From NCBI GenBank assembly GCA_034112085.1, contig JAWUWD010000086.1, positions 1 to 64,000 on the forward strand: a stretch of 64,000 nt of DNA. Direction: 5' to 3'. The translations under genes were made by a program, and so were the position numbers. The stretch comes from JAWUWD01 sp034112085. GTDB taxonomy: Bacteria > Bacteroidota > Bacteroidia > Cytophagales > Cyclobacteriaceae. Under the pieces are notes generated by a model. That model did no database searches. It was not told where the DNA came from and saw only the letters and a program-made list of their open reading frames with translations. This document shows positions 1 through 9,173 of this stretch, in pieces (positions within the stretch are counted from its first letter, which is position 1; each line of letters starts with the position of its first letter).

Positions 1-2
1 AT

Positions 3-425
3 GATAAGGATCGCCAAGTTTTGAGCTTGATTGACCTTCGCAAGATTATTGAAAAGGACCTATTACAAATTGATCCAGAGGCGACTCTAGAAGAGTTAGT
101 GGTACTGGTTAAAACGTCAAAAAGAAATATATTCCCTGTGGTCAATCAGGAAAATGAACTCCAAGGTGTGATTACTTTGGACGATATCAGGGATATTATG
201 TTTGATCAAGAAAAGAGGCAAATCATCCAAGTGAAAACGTTGATGCGTACTCCTCCGGCTTTTGTTAGTCCTACGGAAAGTATGGAATCGGTAATGAGTA
301 AGTTTGAAGTCTCAGGCGCATGGAATTTGCCAGTAATAGACCAAGGAAAGTACATAGGGTTTATATCGAAATCCCGTATTTTCAACACCTATCGCAAGAA
401 ACTAATCAGGCAACAAAAGGAATAG
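3..425 (+). CDS. ClC-type chloride channel/antiporter, C-terminal CBS region (5' end cut off)
   Basis: The reading frame is open from the left edge (first codons D-K-D-R) to a stop at 423-425, so this is the 3' end of a longer gene. The visible ~140 residues form two CBS repeats: one around the IFPVVNQ..LQGVITLDDIR stretch and a second around WNLPVID..YIGFISKSRIF. A CBS pair with this wording normally ends the cytoplasmic tail of bacterial ClC chloride channels or H+/Cl- antiporters, where it senses nucleotides and gates transport. The membrane part lies outside the window, so the ClC assignment is inferred from the tail alone. Another CBS-tailed transporter is possible. Confidence 0.7.
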   Translation, partial: DKDRQVLSLIDLRKIIEKDLLQIDPEATLEELVVLVKTSKRNIFPVVNQENELQGVITLDDIRDIMFDQEKRQIIQVKTLMRTPPAFVSPTESMESVMSKFEVSGAWNLPVIDQGKYIGFISKSRIFNTYRKKLIRQQKE

Positions 426-468
426 TCGAGCTTGAGTGATTATAGCCCTCTAATTAAGTAGATTGAGT

Positions 469-577
469 TGTCCACAAAACTAAAGGTTAGAATAATTAAC
501 ATAACTATTTGATATACAGTTGCTTATGTGTTTTTTGTAATCTAGTGTGGAAAACTTCTTGATTTTGTGGAAAACTT
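469..577. other. Cluster of three DnaA-box-like 9-mers in an AT-rich gap
   Basis: TTGTCCACA at 469-477 differs by one base from the DnaA-box consensus TTATCCACA. TGTGGAAAA at 546-554 and 566-574 (same words inside the repeat TGTGGAAAACTT, period 20) differ by one base from its reverse complement. An AT-rich stretch (478-545) lies between. This may be a chromosomal origin, a DnaA-controlled promoter, or chance. Confidence 0.3.
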
Positions 578-676
578 TCAAAGGAAATTATTGACTCGTT
601 TTGTAGAGGGATTCAACACACTTTTTGAACACAAAAATGCTTTTTTACGTATATCTTGTTGTTAGAATTATTACAT

Positions 677-1150
677 ATGAATATCAAACACATCTCATTA
701 CTCTTTATCTGGTTACTAATTTCGAAAGTTGCCATTGGACAACAAGTTGAGGTGGTCAAATTTGACGCTATCAAAGACCTTTTGAAAAACGATAGTAAAA
801 ACGTCAAAGTGATCAACTTTTGGGCAACATGGTGCGGGCCTTGTGTCAAAGAACTACCTAATTTTGAAATAGCTAATAAGCGAGAGGGTGTAGAAGTTGT
901 GTTTGTTAGCCTTGATTTTGAAGATCAACTAAAAAAGGTCGAAAAATTCGTGAAAAAGAAGGGGTTAAAAAGCAAGGTCATACTCCTAGATGAGATTGAT
1001 TATAATAGTTGGATAGATCAAGTCAATACTACTTGGTCAGGTGCTATACCTGCGACAATGATAATAGCACCAAAAGGCACTCATCAAAAATTCATTGAAG
1101 GGGAGTTATCTTCTGAACAACTTGACAAAGCATTACAGAAATTTTTATAA
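677..1150 (+). CDS. Exported TlpA/ResA-like thioredoxin-fold protein
   Basis: 157 residues from the ATG at 677; an in-frame TTG at 656 would add seven residues in front of the signal peptide and is less likely. Residues 1-22 are a signal peptide ending near IGQQ. The mature part is a thioredoxin fold with the redox motif W-C-G-P-C (Cys53 and Cys56) and a cis-Pro context AIPATMII. The family reduces disulfides or supports cytochrome c maturation outside the cytoplasm, drawing electrons from a membrane partner not present here. The next gene, another thioredoxin-fold protein, starts two bases after the stop, so the two are probably cotranscribed and may act together. Confidence 0.85.
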   Translation: MNIKHISLLFIWLLISKVAIGQQVEVVKFDAIKDLLKNDSKNVKVINFWATWCGPCVKELPNFEIANKREGVEVVFVSLDFEDQLKKVEKFVKKKGLKSKVILLDEIDYNSWIDQVNTTWSGAIPATMIIAPKGTHQKFIEGELSSEQLDKALQKFL

Positions 1151-1152
1151 CT

Positions 1153-1767
1153 ATGAAAAAACTAACTCTATTAACAATATCACTGAGTCTAATCATCTTT
1201 TTTGCTGGAACAACCAAAAAGGCTGGTTATGAAATAGGTGATGAAGTCAAGAACTTCACTCTAAAATCAGTTGATGGTAATATGGTCTCGACTTCTGACT
1301 ATGGGAGTGCGAAAGGCTTTATCGTGATTTTTGATTGTAATACCTGTCCATATTCTAAAATGTATCAAGATAGGATCATGGGGCTAGATGAAAAGTATGC
1401 GACCAAAGGTTATCCGGTCTTAGCGATCAATTCTAATGACCCGGAAAGGTCTCCAGGAGACACATATGAAGAAATGGTTAGTTATGCCAAATCGAATAAA
1501 TATAAGCATGCTTACCTTTATGATGCAGATCAGAGCGTAGCCAAGAATTTTGGTGCGACAAGCACACCTCACGTCTATATCCTTCAAAAAGAAGGTGAAA
1601 AAATGGTCGTGAGCTACATAGGGGCAATTGATAATAACACTAAAAGTGCCAAGAAAGCTGATAAAAAATATGTTGAGTCAGCAGTAGATGCACTGCTCGA
1701 AGGTAAGAAGCCTACAGAAACTAAAACCAAGGCGATTGGATGTACCATCAAATGGAAAGCAGCCTAA
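1153..1767 (+). CDS. Exported thioredoxin/redoxin (AhpC-TSA-like, PRX-like) protein
   Basis: 204 residues with an N-terminal signal peptide (MKKLTLL..LIIFFAG). The body resembles the redoxin family usually carrying a C-x-x-C-P-[YF] motif after a 'FxxxxC' strand; here it reads D-C-N-T-C-P-Y-S-K, so a C-x-x-C pair is present. A later T-P-H-V-Y-I segment matches the cis-Pro loop. A single Cys near the C-terminus (AIGCTIKW) is typical of this group. The gene follows the TlpA-like gene after two bases and ends at a hairpin terminator. Likely role: extracytoplasmic thiol-disulfide chemistry or peroxide handling; the substrate is unknown. Confidence 0.8.
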   Translation: MKKLTLLTISLSLIIFFAGTTKKAGYEIGDEVKNFTLKSVDGNMVSTSDYGSAKGFIVIFDCNTCPYSKMYQDRIMGLDEKYATKGYPVLAINSNDPERSPGDTYEEMVSYAKSNKYKHAYLYDADQSVAKNFGATSTPHVYILQKEGEKMVVSYIGAIDNNTKSAKKADKKYVESAVDALLEGKKPTETKTKAIGCTIKWKAA

Positions 1768-1787
1768 TCATTTAGGCACATAAAATG

Positions 1788-1825
1788 AGCTCTATTATGA
1801 TATTAAGTCTTAATAGAGCTTTTTT
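1788..1825 (+). terminator. Rho-independent terminator after the thioredoxin pair
   Basis: Perfect 10-bp stem AGCTCTATTA (1788-1797) / TAATAGAGCT (1811-1820) with a 13-base loop, followed by TTTTT. It lies between convergent genes and may also serve dgt on the minus strand. Confidence 0.85.
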
Positions 1826-1826
1826 A

Positions 1827-3164
1827 TTAAGAAATAGGAAGTGAGATTCCTTTAATTTTGCGATACAGAGATATAGCGTGAGTATCTGTCATCCCTGATA
1901 TAAAATCGATGGTAATCATTAACAAATCATAAAAGGAATCTGCTGATTGGTCCATTTTGGCCTTTATGTCTTCCGGTAAGAGACGAATAAGGTTTTGTAG
2001 CTTTTTAGTATAGTTGTCTTTGTCCAAGTAGTAATGATAAACTGCTGTTGTGAAACTTTCTAATAGCCCAGGAAGGACTTCGAATCCAGCGGCTTCTTTT
2101 TCTAAGACTTTGCGTGACTGATATATTTTAGTAATAGATAGCTGTTCAATTTTATCAAGAATCTCGGATGAAGGAATAAGCCCAGTCAAAGCCTTGTCAA
2201 ACTCCCCAGATAGTAGAGTCTTTTCATTTGCCAAGAATACCGCTACGCATTCATCTACTAATTTACCTATGGACATGGCTCGGAGGACCCCAATTTTTTC
2301 AGCATCACTATTGTATTTATCTAGCTTATCTCGGTCAAAATTTTCACCAATAATTGCTCCTAATAAATCGACAGTTTCATCGTAGCTTACCAACTCTAAT
2401 CTACAGCCATCTTCTAAGTCAATTACCTGATAACAAATATCATCTGCAGCTTCTACTAAGAATGCCAACGGGTGCCTGCTCCAAATCCCTTCTCCTGAAA
2501 AAGGCATTAAGCCAACTTCAAAAGCCAACTCAGCAAACTCTTGTTTATCACTCTGAAAATAGCCGTATTTCTTTTGACTCTTTCTTCCCTTGTCATGATT
2601 TGAGATCAAAGAGGGTCTTGGATACTTGGTGAACGCTGCTAGTGTAGCGTTAGTAAGCTGAAGGCCGTTAGTTTGGTTAATGAGCCTAAAGCCTTGAGCA
2701 TTACCCTCAAAGTCTATAATATCAGCCCATTGACGTGAACTCATATGTTTTTTGAAAAGAGCGGTTTTATCAGCCGCATTGAAAAAATCTGAAATAGCAG
2801 ACTCACCAGAATGTCCAAAAGGAGGGTTACCGATGTCGTGTGCCAATGCAGCAGCAGCTACTATGGCGCCAAAATCATAAGAAGAAAAACCGTCACCTCT
2901 CAACTCGGGATGTTTCTGTAGAATAGATTCTCCCACTTTTTTACCTAATGATCGACCAACGCTTGACACCTCCAAACTGTGGGTCAGTCGTGTGTGTACG
3001 AAATCATATTCCGGTAGTGGATGGACTTGTGTTTTGTCTTGAAGTCTTCTGAAGGGATGTGAGAAAATGATACGATCATAATCTTGCTCAAAAGCACTGC
3101 GAAAACTATCTACCTTCGTAGTTTTTCCGATTCTGTTAGAGGAGAGAAGTTGTTTCCAGTTCAT
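1827..3164 (-). CDS. dgt: Deoxyguanosinetriphosphate triphosphohydrolase-like protein (dGTPase)
   Basis: 445 residues from the ATG at 3164; an upstream in-frame TTG at 3185 is a weaker start. This HD-domain enzyme hydrolyses dNTPs, classically dGTP, to the nucleoside and triphosphate and so adjusts dNTP pools. The metal-binding HD signature is visible: R-L-T-H-S-L-E-V (His62), A-H-D-I-G-N-P-P-F-G-H (His109-Asp110, His118) and a later E-A-A-D-D-I. Length fits family members. It is the last gene of a minus-strand run after glyS and the MtfA-like gene, 59 bases downstream of the latter. Confidence 0.93.
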   Translation of the reverse strand: MNWKQLLSSNRIGKTTKVDSFRSAFEQDYDRIIFSHPFRRLQDKTQVHPLPEYDFVHTRLTHSLEVSSVGRSLGKKVGESILQKHPELRGDGFSSYDFGAIVAAAALAHDIGNPPFGHSGESAISDFFNAADKTALFKKHMSSRQWADIIDFEGNAQGFRLINQTNGLQLTNATLAAFTKYPRPSLISNHDKGRKSQKKYGYFQSDKQEFAELAFEVGLMPFSGEGIWSRHPLAFLVEAADDICYQVIDLEDGCRLELVSYDETVDLLGAIIGENFDRDKLDKYNSDAEKIGVLRAMSIGKLVDECVAVFLANEKTLLSGEFDKALTGLIPSSEILDKIEQLSITKIYQSRKVLEKEAAGFEVLPGLLESFTTAVYHYYLDKDNYTKKLQNLIRLLPEDIKAKMDQSADSFYDLLMITIDFISGMTDTHAISLYRKIKGISLPIS

Positions 3165-3223
3165 ATTATAAATGCTAGATGGCAAGATAAGTAATGAGAG
3201 CCTTATTACTTCAACAAATGATC

Positions 3224-4036
3224 TTATAACTTAAATAATGTGATAGGATCAATTCCCAATATCTTGCAAAGCGTATCATATAGTTTTGGCAACTTACTTT
3301 TGAAATTTTGTCCGTCTTCAAAGAAATACTCAACGCTCACAGCAAAGAATTCATGTTGGTTTGTACTGGCATATGCGCGTAAGTAGTGATCTGGGTTGTT
3401 TTTTATTTGTGTTATTTCTTTTACGGCTAAGTTGTCCCAAGTTTCCAGAGCTTCTTCATCTAAGAAGTTATATTCTTCATTTCTGATTAGGTTCTCAAAA
3501 TGAATGGCATGCGCCATTTCGTGAAAAGCCAAATTGCGTCCATCTTGATTATCAAAAAACCCTTCTACAAAGTGTCTCCAAGAAAGAATAATAATCCCCA
3601 ATCTAGGGTTGACTTCTCCTAAATGATAATTCCGATTGATGTTTGAATAGTACTCGTCTGGATACAATAGAATTTTATCAAAATGAGCCAACGTCACCAT
3701 TGGCATACCAAAGGATAAAAGAACGGCTGTTGCAGAAGAAAGCACTTTCATTTCTTCAGTAACTACTATCCCTCTCCCAATAAATCGTTTCACATACAGA
3801 AACCGATTTACCCGCTGTTCGAATTTCTTTTGATCGATAATAGAAAGCTGATTATAATAAAAGAAATACTTGTTAAGCGTAGCTTTCCTTGAAGCACTTA
3901 AAGGCTTCAATATGGCGATTGAGTCTAAGGCTTTTTGATGGATGTGTTTCCAAATGTCATAGAATACACTCAATATGCCTAAGGCTATCATTAATAGCAA
4001 TAGACCCATTAGAACAACCATCACAGAACCATCCAT
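3224..4036 (-). CDS. MtfA-like zinc metallopeptidase (M90 family) with N-terminal membrane anchor
   Basis: 270 residues. An N-terminal hydrophobic segment (about residues 5-25) suggests a membrane anchor. The catalytic motif H-E-M-A-H is at residues 172-176, followed downstream by N-Q-H-E-F-F-A-V-S-V-E, matching the MtfA/M90 layout in which a distant Glu supplies the third ligand. E. coli MtfA binds the repressor Mlc and has peptidase activity; whether this homologue does so is unknown. The gene starts seven bases after the glyS stop and precedes dgt, so it is very likely cotranscribed with glyS. Confidence 0.85.
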   Translation of the reverse strand: MDGSVMVVLMGLLLLMIALGILSVFYDIWKHIHQKALDSIAILKPLSASRKATLNKYFFYYNQLSIIDQKKFEQRVNRFLYVKRFIGRGIVVTEEMKVLSSATAVLLSFGMPMVTLAHFDKILLYPDEYYSNINRNYHLGEVNPRLGIIILSWRHFVEGFFDNQDGRNLAFHEMAHAIHFENLIRNEEYNFLDEEALETWDNLAVKEITQIKNNPDHYLRAYASTNQHEFFAVSVEYFFEDGQNFKSKLPKLYDTLCKILGIDPITLFKL

Positions 4037-4043
4037 GAAGTTA

Positions 4044-5588
4044 CTAAAGCTGCTTAAGCATATGTTTTACATCTACTTTCTCGCCCACTATTCTTGATAG
4101 ATCAGCAATAGAGACGCGTTCTTGCTTCATGGTATCTCTATCTCTTATTGTTACGGTATTGTCTTCTAGTGTTTGGTGATCTATGGTCACACAATATGGA
4201 GTTCCTAGAGCATCTTGCCTTCTATATCGCTTCCCAATCGCATCCTTTACTTCATAGAAACAATTGTAATCATACTTCAAGTCATTCATGATTTCATGAG
4301 CTTTTTCTGGAAGTCCATCTTTCTTAGTCAATGGAAGGATTGCGACCTTATTTGGTGCCAAAGCCGGAGATATTTTAAGAACTACACGTTCACTCCCATC
4401 TTCAAGTTGCTCTTCGGTATATGCACTGGACAAGATTGCTAAAAACATTCTATCTAGACCGATTGAAGTTTCCACTACATAAGGAACATAGCTTTCGTTG
4501 TCCTGAGGATCAAAGAATTGTAATTTTTTTCCAGAGTGTTCTTCATGCGCCTTAAGATCAAAATCAGTTCTTGAATGAATTCCTTCCAATTCTTTGAAGC
4601 CCATCGGGAAATTGAATTCTATATCACAAGCTGCATTTGCATAGTGTGCCAAGTTTAGGTGATCATGAAAACGGTAATTTTCTTCTCCGATACCCAGTGA
4701 TTTGTGCCATTTGATACGAGTGCTTTTCCAGTGTTCATACCATTTCATTTCCTCACCAGGCTTCACGAAAAATTGCATTTCCATTTGCTCGAATTCGCGC
4801 ATTCGGAAGATAAATTGGCGGGCTATGATTTCATTACGGAAAGCCTTTCCTATTTGGGCGATGCCAAAAGGAATCCGCATTCTTCCTGTCTTTTGAACAT
4901 TTAAGAAATTAACAAAAATACCTTGAGCTGTTTCTGGGCGAAGGTAGATCTTACTAGCTCCATCTGCCACTGAACCGAGCTCTGTTGAGAACATTAAATT
5001 AAATTGACGTACATCAGTCCAATTTTTAGACCCAGAGATTGGGTCAGATATTCCTAGATCGATGATCAATTGCTTAACACCTTCTAAGTCTTCAGCCTCA
5101 ATCGCAGTTTTCATGCGATCGTTGATGGCGTCAATCTTTGCTAGATTGTCTAATACACGTTGGTTTGTTTTTAAAAACTCTACCTTATCAAAAGCATCAC
5201 CAAATCTCTTAGCTGCTTTGTCAACTTCTTTATTAATTTTCCCTTCAATCTTGGCGATGTGATCTTCTATCAATACATCTGCACGATATCTTTTCTTAGA
5301 ATCTTTATTGTCTATCAACGGATCATTGAAAGCATCAACATGACCAGAAGCCTTCCATGTGGTTGGATGCATGAATATTGAGGCATCTATACCTACAATA
5401 TTTTCATTCATCTGTACCATCGATTTCCACCAATATTCCTTGATGTTATTCTTGAGCTGTACGCCATTTTGACCATAGTCATATGCCGCGCTAAGTCCAT
5501 CATATATCTCGCTAGAAGGGAATACAAAACCATACTCTTTTGCATGAGCAACTACCTTCTTTAATAAATTATCCTCTGTATTAGCCAT
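4044..5588 (-). CDS. glyS: Glycine--tRNA ligase (single-chain alpha2 type)
   Basis: 514 residues from the ATG at 5588 (MANTEDNL..). The frame stays open to 5915 but that extension would run into the divergent OmpA-like gene and has no family resemblance, so I reject it. Class II synthetase hallmarks are seen: FRNEIIARQFIFRMREFEQMEMQFF (motif 2 region), the long N-terminal GLSAAYDYGQNG, the H-S-R-T-D-F-D block, and the C-terminal motif 3 G-L-D-R-M-F-L-A plus an anticodon-binding domain (PALAPNKVAILP). It charges tRNA-Gly with glycine. First gene of a glyS, mtfA-like, dgt run. Confidence 0.97.
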   Translation of the reverse strand: MANTEDNLLKKVVAHAKEYGFVFPSSEIYDGLSAAYDYGQNGVQLKNNIKEYWWKSMVQMNENIVGIDASIFMHPTTWKASGHVDAFNDPLIDNKDSKKRYRADVLIEDHIAKIEGKINKEVDKAAKRFGDAFDKVEFLKTNQRVLDNLAKIDAINDRMKTAIEAEDLEGVKQLIIDLGISDPISGSKNWTDVRQFNLMFSTELGSVADGASKIYLRPETAQGIFVNFLNVQKTGRMRIPFGIAQIGKAFRNEIIARQFIFRMREFEQMEMQFFVKPGEEMKWYEHWKSTRIKWHKSLGIGEENYRFHDHLNLAHYANAACDIEFNFPMGFKELEGIHSRTDFDLKAHEEHSGKKLQFFDPQDNESYVPYVVETSIGLDRMFLAILSSAYTEEQLEDGSERVVLKISPALAPNKVAILPLTKKDGLPEKAHEIMNDLKYDYNCFYEVKDAIGKRYRRQDALGTPYCVTIDHQTLEDNTVTIRDRDTMKQERVSIADLSRIVGEKVDVKHMLKQL

Positions 5589-5741
5589 AGCCGGCAAAGA
5601 TAGAAAAATCACCTTCAATCCGCAGGCAATGCCTTCGAATTTTGGATGATTAGGCATTAGATTAAAGAACATTGTAAAAAAATAGTATATTGAACACCGT
5701 AGAAGACTTATCTCATCTATTTTTTGACTTAAACCAATAAT

Positions 5742-6944
5742 ATGATTGTTACAAACATATTGCGAACAGGCTTGGCCATAGCCATACTTTTTATCAGTTC
5801 GATGACTTGCTCCCAAGATCTTTCCAAGCTTAAAGACAATAAGTGTTATGTAGTGGTAGGCGCTTTTAGTTTGGAAAAAAATGCAGAAGCATTTGCTAAC
5901 GGGATGGTTCCTCAAGGCTATAATGCTCAGTATAAATATAACAGTTATCGTAAGATGTACTATGTATACACATTTGACGCTATAAATAGGGAGCTCACTA
6001 AAAAGGAATTATTTTCGTTAAGAGAAAAACTTTCAGAAATCACAGGTAGTTGGCTGTACGCTGGAAATTTTAAAGGGCCACATATTACTGCTGAAGAGTG
6101 GGCAGCAATGCTGGCGGAACCGAAGGCTGATATAGTCGAAGCCGAACAGGCAGTAGAGCAAGTACAGGAACTGGTCGTGAGTGAAGTGAAAGAACCCGAG
6201 GTCAAAGAAGAACCAATTATCGAAGAGCCCGGAACTTTCAAGGTATATATTAATACGACAAATGCGAGTAATCAAAGAGAGGTAAAGGGAGATTTCAAGG
6301 TTATTGACATGGAAAGAAATAAGGAGCTTTCACCAGTCAAGTCACATGAATTACTCAGGATTATGCCAAAAAATGGAACAAATCGACTAAAGTTTGTCTC
6401 TAACACAATTGGATATAAGTTGACTGAACTCACAATAGATTTGGATGAACCACTTGAAGAAACTAACTCTAACGTAGAAGTTTCCGGTGATAGCATCATT
6501 ATTGACTTTGAAATGAGTAAATATCAAAAAGGAGAGTTTGCGGTATTATGGCAAGTGTTTTTCTTTAGAGATGCAGCTATTATGAAAGAGGAGTCCGTGT
6601 ACGAACTCAATCAACTGCTTAGGATGATGAATGAGGATGACAAAATGAGAATAAAAATCCATGGGCACACCAATGGAAAATCTCACGGGAAAGTGCTTCA
6701 TTTGGATATGGATGATAAGCAATTTTTCTCCCTCAATGGATCTCATAATGAGGATATAGCCAGTGCAAAAAAGCTCTCTGAATACAGAGCTTACACCATC
6801 CAACATTGGTTGATGGATCAAGGGGTAGCAGAAGAGCGGATGGAAATAGTAGGCTGGGGAGGAAAGAAGATGCTTCATGATAAACATGACGACAAGGCAC
6901 ATCAAAACGTAAGGGTGGAAATAGAGGTCTTAGAAACTTCTTGA
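5742..6944 (+). CDS. OmpA-family outer-membrane/peptidoglycan-binding protein with SPOR-like N-terminus
   Basis: 400 residues. Residues 1-24 form a signal peptide. Residues ~35-110 (CYVVVGAFSLEKNAEAFAN...YYVYTF) resemble a SPOR-type domain. An acidic Glu/Val/Pro linker (about 130-165) follows, then a beta-rich middle domain and a C-terminal OmpA-like domain (IKIHGHTNG, LSEYRAYTIQHWL, RMEIVGWGG, NVRVEIEV) predicted to hold peptidoglycan. Between the OmpA strands there is an inserted loop rich in His and Asp. Function: probably links the outer membrane to the cell wall. It diverges from glyS. Confidence 0.8.
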   Translation: MIVTNILRTGLAIAILFISSMTCSQDLSKLKDNKCYVVVGAFSLEKNAEAFANGMVPQGYNAQYKYNSYRKMYYVYTFDAINRELTKKELFSLREKLSEITGSWLYAGNFKGPHITAEEWAAMLAEPKADIVEAEQAVEQVQELVVSEVKEPEVKEEPIIEEPGTFKVYINTTNASNQREVKGDFKVIDMERNKELSPVKSHELLRIMPKNGTNRLKFVSNTIGYKLTELTIDLDEPLEETNSNVEVSGDSIIIDFEMSKYQKGEFAVLWQVFFFRDAAIMKEESVYELNQLLRMMNEDDKMRIKIHGHTNGKSHGKVLHLDMDDKQFFSLNGSHNEDIASAKKLSEYRAYTIQHWLMDQGVAEERMEIVGWGGKKMLHDKHDDKAHQNVRVEIEVLETS

Positions 6945-7019
6945 TATAATAACCGTTACATCACAAATTAATAAAACAACAAATAAATAGATTGGCTAAA
7001 ATTGCACAATCTTTACAGT

Positions 7020-9173
7020 ATGAGTAAAAAGAATAAGAACGACAGAAAGAAGGGCGGATCACAAGTAAATTTCAATCAACTTCAAGACAAAATATTACAG
7101 CTACTTAATAGCAACATATCTAAGACTTATAGATCAAGTCACGTCATCAAGAAACTAGGTTTCAAACAAAAATCAACAAACAAACAAATTCCAATGGTCC
7201 TGTCTGTTTTGCAAAAAGACGGCAAAATTGACCAACTTAAAAACGGGGCCTATAAGAGTAACAGAATCCCCGTTGGTATAAAAGGGATTGTTGACCATGT
7301 CAACCCGAGATTTGCTTATGTAGTCACTTCTGAAGAGGAAGGAGATGTATATGTGAAAGCAGACGATCTTAACTATGCAATGGATGGAGATACCGTAATG
7401 GTAGCAATCCATAGTCAAAAAGACGGAAAAAAATCTGAAGGTAAGGTTCTAGAAGTACTAGAACGATCCAATAATCAGTTTGTAGGTAGAATAGAATTTT
7501 CACCAAGATTTGCTTTTGTAATCCCTGATAATAGGAAAGTACATTCGGACATCTTTGTCAATTTAAGTAAGACGGAGGAGGCTAAGCATAATGACAAAGT
7601 TATCGTGGAGGTCACCCAATGGCCAGGAGCCGGGAAGAAACCTGAAGGAAAAATTGTTAGAGTCCTCGGAAAGGCCGGAGAAAACAATGCGGAAATTCAC
7701 TCAATCATGGCAGAATTTGGGTTGCCTTTTGAGTTTGAAGAAGTAGTGGAGAAAGAGGCTGACAGAATTGATGATCACATCACAAGGGAGGAAGTCAAAA
7801 AACGAAGAGATTTTAGAGACATTACTACTTTCACTATTGACCCACTTGATGCCAAGGATTTTGATGACGCCATTTCAGTCCAGAAATTGGAGAATGGCAA
7901 TTACGAAATTGGCGTGCATATCGCTGATGTGACGCATTACGTACAGCTAAAAACTCACTTAGAGAAAGAGGCATATCACCGAGCAACTTCCGTGTACTTA
8001 GTGGATCGTACGATTCCGATGTTGCCAGAACGACTTTCTAATGGGGTCTGTTCATTGAGACCAAATGAGGATAAATGCACATTTTCGGCTGTTTTTGAAA
8101 TAGATGGAAGCGGCAAAGTGTACAAAGAGTGGTTTGGACGAACGTTAATCCATTCAGATAGAAGATTCACTTACGAAGAGGCTCAAGAACGCATCGAATC
8201 TAAAGAAGGTGATTTTTCAGAAGAGATTAATTTACTGAATGGAATTGCTTACAAGCTAAAAGATGAACGATTTGCAAAAGGCGCGATCAATTTTGAGACG
8301 ACAGAAGTGAGATTCAGACTTGATGAAAATGGAAAACCATTAGAAGTAGTTCCTAAAGAACGGAAAGATGCCCACAAGTTAGTAGAAGAGTTTATGCTAT
8401 TGGCAAACCGACAGGTGGCAACCTTCATTTTTAAGATGAAATCGGGTAAAGACAAGAACACTTTTGTGTATCGAACGCATGATAATCCGGATCCTGAGAG
8501 GATCAGCGCGCTGTCTAAATTTGCTGGTAAGTTTGGTCATCCACTTAACGTGAATGAGGATAATGTTTCCAAATCCATCAATAACCTCATTGTAGAAATA
8601 GAAGGCAAACCAGAGCAAAATGTATTGCAATCATTGGCCATTCGATCAATGGCAAAAGCAAAATATACAACAGAGCCCAACGGCCACTTTGGTTTGGCAT
8701 TCGATCATTATTCTCACTTTACTTCACCGATTAGGAGATACCCTGACATGATGGTTCATCGCTTACTTCAGCACTATCTTGATGGTGGGAAGTCAGTGGA
8801 ACAAGACGACCTTGAAGAGAAGTGTATGCACTCCTCTGAAAGAGAAAAACGAGCGGCTGGAGCCGAACGTGCTTCTATCAAATATAAGCAGGTAGAATTT
8901 ATGTCATTGGCGGAGGACAAGGTCTATGAAGGTGTTATTTCAGGAGTTACTGAATGGGGAATTTTCATTGAAATCACAGAAACCAAATGTGAAGGTATGG
9001 TGAGAATGGCCGACATGAAGGATGATTACTACGAGTTTGATGAAGATAACTATCGCGTGATTGGCAAGAGTAATAAGAGAATGTTTACACTTGGAGATAC
9101 AGTACATGTGCGAGTGAAGAACACAGACATTGATCGAAGAACGATTGATTTAGCGTTTGAGCCAGGGGAGTAA
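7020..9173 (+). CDS. rnr: Ribonuclease R (RNB-family 3'-5' exoribonuclease)
   Basis: 717 residues from the ATG at 7020 (MSKKNKND..); an in-frame TTG at 7002 is possible but less likely. Order of parts: Lys-rich N-terminus with a winged-helix-like segment (~20-85), cold-shock domains (~85-230), the RNB catalytic domain with the Asp cluster D-P-L-D-A-K-D-F-D-D-A-I, and a C-terminal S1 domain (YEGVISGVTEWGIFIEI). It degrades structured RNA processively and takes part in rRNA and mRNA turnover. Its stop codon (9171-9173) directly abuts the stop of the convergent ABC transporter gene, leaving no room for a separate terminator. Confidence 0.96.
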   Translation: MSKKNKNDRKKGGSQVNFNQLQDKILQLLNSNISKTYRSSHVIKKLGFKQKSTNKQIPMVLSVLQKDGKIDQLKNGAYKSNRIPVGIKGIVDHVNPRFAYVVTSEEEGDVYVKADDLNYAMDGDTVMVAIHSQKDGKKSEGKVLEVLERSNNQFVGRIEFSPRFAFVIPDNRKVHSDIFVNLSKTEEAKHNDKVIVEVTQWPGAGKKPEGKIVRVLGKAGENNAEIHSIMAEFGLPFEFEEVVEKEADRIDDHITREEVKKRRDFRDITTFTIDPLDAKDFDDAISVQKLENGNYEIGVHIADVTHYVQLKTHLEKEAYHRATSVYLVDRTIPMLPERLSNGVCSLRPNEDKCTFSAVFEIDGSGKVYKEWFGRTLIHSDRRFTYEEAQERIESKEGDFSEEINLLNGIAYKLKDERFAKGAINFETTEVRFRLDENGKPLEVVPKERKDAHKLVEEFMLLANRQVATFIFKMKSGKDKNTFVYRTHDNPDPERISALSKFAGKFGHPLNVNEDNVSKSINNLIVEIEGKPEQNVLQSLAIRSMAKAKYTTEPNGHFGLAFDHYSHFTSPIRRYPDMMVHRLLQHYLDGGKSVEQDDLEEKCMHSSEREKRAAGAERASIKYKQVEFMSLAEDKVYEGVISGVTEWGIFIEITETKCEGMVRMADMKDDYYEFDEDNYRVIGKSNKRMFTLGDTVHVRVKNTDIDRRTIDLAFEPGE

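Noticed and set aside
5589..5915. N-terminal extension of glyS
   Set aside because: In frame but would run ~174 bases into the divergent OmpA-like gene, lacks family similarity and the normal start (MANTED) lies at 5588.
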